Positions 56,804 to 64,000 of a DNA stretch of 64,000 nt are shown in pieces. The notes beneath the pieces were generated by a model. The model did no database searches and had not been told where the DNA came from. It was given only the letters and a program-made list of their open reading frames with translations. The stretch spans positions 1,054,001-1,118,000 of the forward strand of contig BSDZ01000015.1 in NCBI GenBank assembly GCA_030268105.1, read 5' to 3'. This DNA is from Volvox africanus. Its lineage: Eukaryota; Chlorophyta; Chlorophyceae; Chlamydomonadales; Volvocaceae. Position numbers and translations under genes: made by a program. Each line of letters begins with the position of its first letter. The stretch's first letter is position 1.

Positions 56804-59800
56804 GTCCATCCCATCCATCTATTGGAATTTACTTAGTAACTTACCATGTGACGGTGCACCTGGTACACACATACCCGCTCTCTTCATTCAGCGTGTGTTC
56901 ATTTGCATGTTCGCCCCGACGTTCACCGTTAACCTTTGGCTGTTCGCCGTTCGCTCCCTGTTGTATAAACATGTAAACATATAAACATACACGTACATGC
57001 AGGAACTTGCGTCCCGCTGCCGTACCAGTTGAATTCTTCCGGAAGCATTCCACGACCGGTTGGTTATCCTGGCAACCAGACTTCGGAAGTCAACCTTCCC
57101 CAGAGTGCTTGCACGCAACCAGCGCCCACGAACAACTCCGTCGCAGCATCATTGCACCCCATGCAGCGCTGTTGGCCTATGGTTGGGCTGTATGAGGACC
57201 TCGCCACGTTTGCGTTCAATTTGGACTCCTTAAGCCGACAAGCAGCCGCCGGATACCTGGTGGTGATTCGACACAGTCAATATTTTGTAAGTATACGTAA
57301 TGAAACCGTATATGCATAGTAACATAATAATTTTTGGGTTACGGTGAATATATATAGTATGTATAAATTATAATTGACCGATCGACGGATGCGTGCATCT
57401 TATACTCGTCATGAACTAAAAAAGGAAAGTAATTAAGGGTTAACTTATACTTTGATTGAACTTAATAAGTAATGTCGTTCATCAGTGGTGTCAACTACTG
57501 ACAGACACAGGTGGGGACTAGATCAATTTGCATATTCTTGGCTTGTGGAGGGAGTCAGGGATGGAGGGGTGTTGTATCTCTGTTGTGTCGGCCAACAAAG
57601 GCCCGATCGGAAGGATGACCATCTAAGGTCCAGGATCCTTTGACACTGCCCGTAGATACCCCAGGATACTACAAGGGGGGAATGGCTGGAGTGCTTAGGC
57701 TTGCATGCATGCAGGGGAGAAGGGAAATGGTGAAAGCTAATTGCGTGAGATAGATAGATAGATAGATAGATAGATGTACACACACAAATCCGCTGTACCG
57801 CAGTCGTCATCATCCAAGCCGTCCCCGTGCTCCCTTACTACTATCTTTGCAGCGTAATAAACGAACCTCTATCCCTAACTGTCTTGATTGATTGCATGCA
57901 GTCTTATTTGCTTGTATTTTTTTAATCATATTATTTGTGTTTGAAATTAATGGTTTATTATTATTTTGACATGCATGCATGTGTGTATGCGTTTATCTGC
58001 TGCATGTATGCAGTGTGAAACACTCATGTCGGACGATTGCGCAAAGCAGTACACTCCCGCGGGCTGCTTCCTACGCATGTTCCCTCGGAGTTCCAGCAAC
58101 AGCAGCACTGGCGGCACTGATGAGCCCCCGCCTATTTCCACAACAAGACCACCACCAAGCATCATGATGACATCCGTACCCACCATCGGTACAGCAGATT
58201 CTAAGAGTCCCCGTGTGCCATTGGGCCTTGTGCTTGGGGCTACCCTGGGAGGTAGGTGATGAGGCCGACGAGGCAGTGCATGCTGATAGGTCTTGTTCAT
58301 TTGTTTATTGTTAGCGCTAAGAGGTCGATTTGGCTAATATCATTACCGAAGTAGTGTCCGTGGTTCATCAAGTAAAACCAGCGTGCACATGAATTGGTAT
58401 TACTTGCTTATGCGATGCAGCAGCAAGCAGGGTAGGTGGCAAGTAAGGGTGCTGCAGTATCATGAAAATGATCAGGATGTCTCATCCGCGAGACATCAAC
58501 TCGCGAGCTCTTTGTTGAGAGCATGCATGATACAACAAGTGCATGGCTGGGGTTTAGCGGGGGACGATTTGGTAAAGGATGGGGTAGGGGAGATAAAAAT
58601 GATCGGATTTATGTGACATACGGGGTTTCATTAAGATTAAGATGAAGACATGTTTCGATTGGGGTGGTAGTAGGAGAATAATGACCCTGGCGGCGTCCAC
58701 CACTTGCTTAAGGCAAACCATACTTATATAGGGGGTATAACCGGTGCCAAACAGCACTAAACAGCCTCTAGCGTGCTTCTTAACCCTTGTTATGCCATGT
58801 GGACACCTTTCTATCGCTTGATAAATATAAGTCGAAACTTATATTAAGACTACGAATAAACTATCACGAGGATAGTCTGATCCGTCGTACGGGATCTCGC
58901 GAACGCTATTAAAAGTCTTGCGCCCTATCAACCGGTAGTTCTCACAACCATCGACAATAAAATGTTAATGGTAGTTTTTATTTCTTGTAAAAATTGTGCT
59001 TTTATTCTACTACATTTTGGCCCTGTACGCACTTGTTTGTGCCCAGCAGGGACGTTTGTGGTATGCCTGGCAGCCGCCATCATCGCCTTCATTGCAGTGA
59101 AGAAGCTGCGCCGATCCCATTACCATCATCAACTGCAGCAGCAGCAGCAGCAGCACGGTGGAGGCGCGCCCGTATGTTCTTGGTGCTGCACTCTATTGCT
59201 GTACCATAGGTCCGTTGTGATTTATGCAATGTGAACACGCACGCTATGTACGTGTTTATCTGTGCGTGCCAAATACATGAATAAGAATACTATTGAATAA
59301 ACTATCCTTACCTACTTTTCAACTATGCAGCCTCACGTTACGTGCGCACTGCACATATATGGATTGTCCATCACTATTAGTGGCTTTGGTTGTTGATTGT
59401 GGTCTGTGCGTACCGAGCAAGTTATTTCCATAAATAAATGTACAACATATATTTAATTAGTATAATATATATTTTATATGAAGGAAGGCATTTGCCATAT
59501 CTGTATATATGCTATATACATGTATGTTGTACATTTATTATATGGAAATATCTATATGTTTACTATACAGAGTATACTTTCTCTATCCACATTTGCAGTC
59601 GATGATTTGCAGTCGACCATACATACATACATCGAGATTTCAACGGATACATAGTACATGACCGACCCTTAATCAAATACGTTCTTGCTTGTATTATTTT
59701 TTCCTATTATACATGTAGCTCTCATGTGCACTCTCTCTGTGCACTCATGTGCGTGACTTCATTCCTTTTGCCAATACCATACATATGTATATCTATCTAC

Positions 59801-62800
59801 CTATCTACCTATATATATATCCTTGCTTGCCATGCAGTAGTACGGATTGTTTGTACGACGACTGCGATGCCTACAGGAACTTTTGTCAGAATGTTGGCTG
59901 CTGTGGCGGTAATAAAAACTTCGTACCAGCAGGCCGTGATGAAGCTGATACAGTGATTGACCTGAAAGGTCGCCAAGATCATCATGGCACAATTATTACT
60001 GCTCAACTCTCCACCGCCGGCAAGGATCTTTCATCTAGCGTAGTACCGTCCATTGTATCGGGCTCGCAGCAAAAGAATTTCGGTGCGTACGTGTCTTGCT
60101 GCCCAACTGGGAGTCTCGGGCCCAAGCTTGCTTGCTGAAATCGCCTGATGGGTGGGGCCCCAGCGTGAAGCGCCTCAGGGGCCCCTGCCCACGTCCGTAT
60201 GCGTGTGTGTGTGTGTGTGTCGACAGTAACGACTAAAAATAATTATTTGCTCATCTTAAAAGCAATATATATAGCCCTTTACATTCTATATTTCATGGTA
60301 TCTCGTCTGTAGCTAACAGAAATCATATGAGCGCAAACAGGTTTTGTGGGATCTGCAGCACAGGATGCAGCGTAATGCCGGGGTGCGAGTTCCCCGGCAC
60401 GTACGTACAATCCTCCCTGCAGGGTGGGGAGGATTGTAGCGGGGGCGAATGTCCTCGGGCGTCCCTGGCACCCCGTAGGACAGCTTCCGCCTGGCATCCG
60501 ACGGGTTGGGTTGTTTTGTTTTCATGTGACACTGCCAAGGTTTTCCAGGGGGGTAGCATTTTGTTCCGGGGACCCCCGAGCCCCAAACGTTTCTTTCCGG
60601 GAGCAACCCCGGAACCATAACTAAGTAGGCCCCAAGTCATTCCAGGACCCCCGGTACTTACAAAAACAATTGATGCGGGGACAAAAATATGTTTGCTTTG
60701 CCTTCGTACATTGCTTTATTTCAAGGTATATATGCTTTCTATTGACGCGAGTTTAACGGATAATGTTGTGATTAATACAAAATAGGACTCACGGACATCC
60801 TAACTGTTATTAGTTCATCGAAACCCAATGCGAGCAGCTCGGCAGCACTGAGACTACCTTTCCCGGCGCTCTCTACGTCTGCTTCCTTATCCTCCGCCCC
60901 CTCCCAAGCAACCTCTCCTCTCCCTCCACCTCCACCTTCTAGATGTCCTATTAGTCACATTTAGATATCACATTTAGATGTCCTATTAGTTACATTTAGA
61001 TGTAGGAATAATTATTATAATCATCAGAATTATACAACAATAACAACAACAGTACGCTGGTCGCACTCCACATCTAGATACTTCAAACAGAGCATGAAGC
61101 TTGCAATTATATTCCCGGGTATATTCCCGGGTATCATGAATGCATGATACCTCTTCTACTAAGGGCTTTGCTGGCAGCAAACCGATGCATAGTAAAGGTT
61201 ACGCTGTAGGTTATTGAGCTAGTCCATAGTTATATATTAGTGCCTGCTAATAAAGCCACGCTCAACACATGGGGTTTGGGTAGGGAGAATACACACAAGC
61301 AGCAACAATCAGGGAAATAGGTAGGCCTCTGTGCAGTATATGTGTATGTCTGAAGGTCGAGCCAGCGAACGTTAACTGCTAACTTGAGAAGTCTTTCAAT
61401 TGTGCTAACCATTCGTAGCCTTGAAGAACTTCGAAGTATTCACAGCCGAACCTCCAAACGCTTGCTTAGCTGGCTGCTCTGTTGCACCTAACATTGTTGG
61501 TTATAGGTTCTGATGTATCAATATAGGCACTTTTATATTCATGTAATTCATAAATTGTTTTAATTAGCTTTTTAGCGCCAACCTGTGAAGTCACAAGGTT
61601 CCGGAGCCAGTCTTTATCCCTTGAACTGGCCCCTACATTTGGCAAAATCTTTCCAGGTAACCCGGAAAATTTTAATTTTCTTCACGGGGACCATCTTTCC
61701 CGGCCCCGGAAAAGCGCGGAGAATAATTTCCGGGGGCCCCTGGAGCGGGCCGAACACTTTTCTGTGCATTTAAAAAAATCTAAACTTTCGGGGTCCTGTT
61801 CGGGGTGAAGTACGGTTGACTCCTCTGGAATGATGTTTGCTTAACTACAAAGTTGTGGAACTCAACAATTTGCGTGCGTGGCGCCGTGTGGCGCGCGCCA
61901 TACCATACCATGCACGCAAATTGTTGAGTTTGGGGATCAATTATTAGCACTCCCAACTTATGCAGCTCATGCACCCTGCACTGTATGAGTGTGTATGTGC
62001 GCGCACCTGTAAACCTCAATATCTAAACTGCTATCCAATGGCCCTGAGAATTAGGGCGCCATGATTGCTTATCAGCGATCACAAGTTCAATCAGAACTGG
62101 CAACGGCTTGTTTATTAACGGGAACGAATCGGGGTGGTAGAGGATCTGGGGACCCCCTGTGAGATTATGAGCAGCAGGTATAGCACGGCTCTTCAGTCCT
62201 GTCCTTGTCCGCCCTCATCACTGCAGGCAAGACTCATTGTCCGCCCTCCCTGTCCTTGTCGGCCCTCATCAACGGTTAGATGCTCCACCCAGAAAGTGCA
62301 AACCCATGGCCCCTTACCGGGGCTATGAGGTGCAGAGTGGCTTGGAAACCCATTCAAAGGCCAGTAGGTTGTCCAATCGGGACCGTCAGGATAGGGGCCG
62401 CAGAGAGAAACAGAATCTGCGAAATCAAAGCAACCCAGTGATCCCTAGTGGCCCATATAGTAATTGACCCCCAGGGTTCCCTAAAACCCTAACCATAATA
62501 ATAATTATAGTTTCTAAACTGCTATCACATGGTATCGATAGGTATTGGGGCCCTGACCTTTTCCTGGGTTTAGGGGAGCCGCCGACACTAACTAACTCTT
62601 GTCTTGCATATATATGTAGTAGTTATCTCACGGGTCAGGCAGTATACGAGAAATATACTGCCAAGAGTGAGACAGCAGGGTACGGCCCTCTGCTGCTGGA
62701 CGAGCGAGCGAGTCGCATCCTGTCGAACGATTTGTAGGATATTTCGAGCAGATGACTGAACCGTGAGATAGCGGGTTTATTCCAATGGCAGGCGCCGAAG

Positions 62801-64000
62801 TACGAGTGCAATATTGCTGCACAGTGCAGATATACCAAAGTGCAGCTCACTCTCACTCTTTACACGTCTCACACCGTTTGATATGCGATATATATATTTG
62901 CATCGAATATCCGGATACTGAGGCGCTGCCAGTGGAATAAGTAAATAATATATATATATATATATGTATATATGTGCGTGTGTGTGTGTGTGTGTGTCAC
63001 AGTATGGCTGCATCTACCAATCATCTTTATATTTCAATTGATGTTATCTATCTTTTGTTGTTGCTCCATCCCCGCTTACGAAATGGGATTTACATGGAAT
63101 TGTTGATGACGTCGCACATGTATGTAGAAGTTTCGACTCACGAGATGCACGCTAGCTTCATTCGTTACGTCCATCCAAATAGATGAATCTACCTTTGTTT
63201 GTTGCGATTATCCCCTGCTGCAGGCGCACTAGCATCTGCTGCATCATTCAGGATCGAATCCTCTCCTGACCCATTATCATTGGTGCCCGTGACATCTCTG
63301 ACTCCGCTACATCCTGGCATCAATTTGGATGTGAAACTGGATGGCGGTGAGTTGACACTATCTGGGGTGACCCTGGGCAGAGGCGCCTTTGGGCGGGTGG
63401 TCAAGGGCACATATGGCGGTGTTCCTGTAGCCGTGAAACTTATTGATCATGGCCTGGGGCCGTCACCACGACAGCAACAGCAGCAGCAAGTGAAACAACA
63501 GGAACAGCAAGAGAAGCAACAGCAGCCGCAGCAGCCGCTACTTCATCTTCAACCTGGTGCGGACCCAAAATACCCGGGATACCCGGCGGGACCGCCACTG
63601 GCTGCTACGCAGCAACAGCATCCTGCTGCATCGCCCCCGGTGCTACAAGTGCCACCACCGGCACTGGCAACAGGGCCCACTGCTGATGGAGTGGTGGCAG
63701 CAGCCCCAATGGCGGAGGCACTTCCCCAGACAGCAGCCCCCTTGATTCCCAACGTCACTGTCAGTCTTTCCGCTGCCGGTGCTGGGGGGGAGGGCGCTTG
63801 CGGTAGTCAACCACGAGTCAATACGGGTGGAGGTGATGGCGATGCTGCTACTGTTGTCGTACAGCAGCAGCTGGAAACCCAAGGTGCCGGACCACGACGA
63901 CCCCATGGGGATGTCCCACGTGGTGAAGAGGCGCCTTTATCATCAAGACCCGAAGTCCAGCAGCAGGAAGACCACCGTCCCATTGCTGCCGCTTGTCAGG
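50492..64000 (+). CDS. Transmembrane receptor-like protein kinase (partial; continues past the window)
   Basis: Exons: 50492-50866, 51575-51652, 56262-56364, 57003-57286, 58014-58251, 59050-59171, about 59838-60082, 63224-beyond 64000. Phases agree except between exons 6 and 7, where a different donor or a missed exon is needed. Residues 1-27 are a signal peptide ([17 protein letters not shown]). The ectodomain (about 28-345) has sequons (NWS, NVT, NQT) and reads like the beta-strand-rich ectodomains of Volvocales kinases (KLGP-type exon [16 protein letters not shown], then [19 protein letters not shown]). A membrane segment lies at about 347-378 ([20 protein letters not shown]) followed by KKLRR. 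The last exon starts the kinase domain: glycine loop [12 protein letters not shown] and VAVKLI with the catalytic Lys, then a long Gln/Pro-rich insert before helix C. The ligand is unknown. Exon 7 is Cys-rich and least certain. A large intron (51653-56261) holds an antisense Gypsy remnant. Confidence 0.75.
53586..54416 (-). mobile_element. F repeat copy 3, precisely inserted in the Gypsy integrase
   Basis: 831 bp with imperfect terminal inverted repeats (GTTGTACCTC at the left, GTGGCACAAC at the right) and a direct duplication of AGTGGCT (53579-53585 and 54417-54423; the match extends to nine bases). Removing the element and one duplicate restores the integrase codons across the break (LVVATV then SRQHGRP). 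On the minus strand it shares blocks with copy 1: CAACCGAATAT, AATGCCGG-AAGGCTT, TTGTCACACTTAGGATCGG against TATCACACTTGTGGATCGG, GAGTATAA-A-GTGCGAGGACGG-like words, and CCCGAGC-AAGCCTGA. No protein is encoded, so it is a non-autonomous DNA-transposon-like element; the superfamily is not assigned. Confidence 0.75.
55612..55665. repeat. Telomere-like 54-bp insert in the Gypsy reverse transcriptase
   Basis: The plus strand carries CCCTAACCTAAATAACCCT and ACCCTAAAACCCTAAAA, that is degenerate to perfect CCCTAAAA units. It lies between the codons FKVL(C) and FGLTNAP of the Gypsy reverse transcriptase, which join in frame when the 54 bp are left out. Confidence 0.8.
56711..56817. repeat. (CATC)n tetranucleotide tract
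   Basis: Nearly perfect CATC units with a few CATT/CGTC variants, inside kinase intron 3. Confidence 0.95.
57570..57673 (+). mobile_element. Solo copy of the short LTR in a kinase intron
   Basis: 104 bp from TGTTGTATCTCTGTTGTGTC to GATACTACA, matching the two repeats at 45286-45652. It is bordered by AGGGG on both sides (left 57565-57569, right from 57674), consistent with a 5-bp target duplication of an LTR element. It lies in the intron after exon 4 of the kinase gene. Confidence 0.65.
60083..63223. other. Long kinase intron before the catalytic domain
   Basis: No exon is needed here: exon 7 ends and exon 8 begins in phase 1. Contents: (GT)n near 60200-60219, an unusual G/C-homopolymer-rich block at about 60340-60660, a related-looking block at about 61590-61760, a perfect inverted repeat at 61859-61930, a short CCCTAAAACCCTAA motif followed by (TAA)-type units at about 62481-62503, and (TA)n/(GT)n at about 62948-62997. 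A small missed exon cannot be excluded. Confidence 0.5.
61859..61930. repeat. Perfect 19-bp inverted repeat
   Basis: AACTCAACAATTTGCGTGC at 61859-61877 and its exact reverse complement at 61912-61930, separated by 34 nt that themselves contain GGCGCC/GGCGCGCGCC words. It lies inside the last kinase intron. Confidence 0.9.

Noticed and set aside
60327..60620. 97-codon Cys-rich frame as a kinase exon
   Set aside because: The flanking exons already join in phase 1 without it, and the block is low-complexity C/G-rich sequence. I keep it only as a possible repeat.
61780..62019. 79-codon minus-strand frame across the 19-bp inverted repeat, considered as a Gypsy fragment
   Set aside because: No protease, reverse transcriptase or integrase motif is present; the frame is probably chance.

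Overview
The window looks like nuclear DNA of a volvocine/chlamydomonadalean green alga. The evidence is: intron-rich genes with GT-AG (and at least one clean GC-AG) introns; a plant-type ATP-citrate lyase A subunit and a plant-type pyruvate dehydrogenase kinase; a receptor-like kinase and a sulfotransferase of the kind common in Volvocales; CCCTAAAA/TTTTAGGG telomere-like motifs; and a tyrosine-recombinase retrotransposon with split direct repeats like Volvox Kangaroo-1. The species cannot be named from the sequence.

Layout. 1-1667: 3' end of an unrecognised acidic, proline/glutamine-rich protein. 3514-7327: complete seven-exon ACLA. 8916-14801: complete nine-exon mitochondrial pyruvate dehydrogenase kinase. 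14802-20821: gene-poor, with a LINE 3' remnant. 20822-23783: membrane-anchored sulfotransferase. 25998-27545 (minus): single-exon disordered protein with degenerate Arg-Pro repeats. 30249-36924: nine-exon protein with an OAS/CD-NTase-like nucleotidyltransferase core and a tail of about 730 residues. 38649-49080: a nest of repeats, namely a 402-bp (TAA)n tract beside telomere-like sequence, three parts of a non-coding repeat family ('F'), a full-length Kangaroo-like element at 40077-44830, a small LTR pair, and a Copia remnant split by an F copy and by an inverted-repeat element. 50492-64000: a receptor-like kinase gene that runs off the window. One of its introns carries an antisense Gypsy remnant, itself split by an F copy and by 54 bp of telomere-like DNA.

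How the parts relate. ACLA makes cytosolic acetyl-CoA from citrate and PDK limits mitochondrial acetyl-CoA production, so two controls on acetyl-CoA supply lie next to each other on one strand. The other genes share no obvious pathway. The most unusual signals are: bacterial-type transposase DNA (IS256 family plus a second unassigned tail) inside one copy of the F repeat; the OAS-like nucleotidyltransferase; the intact split-repeat architecture of the Kangaroo-like element; and telomere-like DNA inserted in the Gypsy reverse transcriptase. All exon models were read by eye from splice sites, phase and protein similarity recalled from known families; no search or alignment was run.
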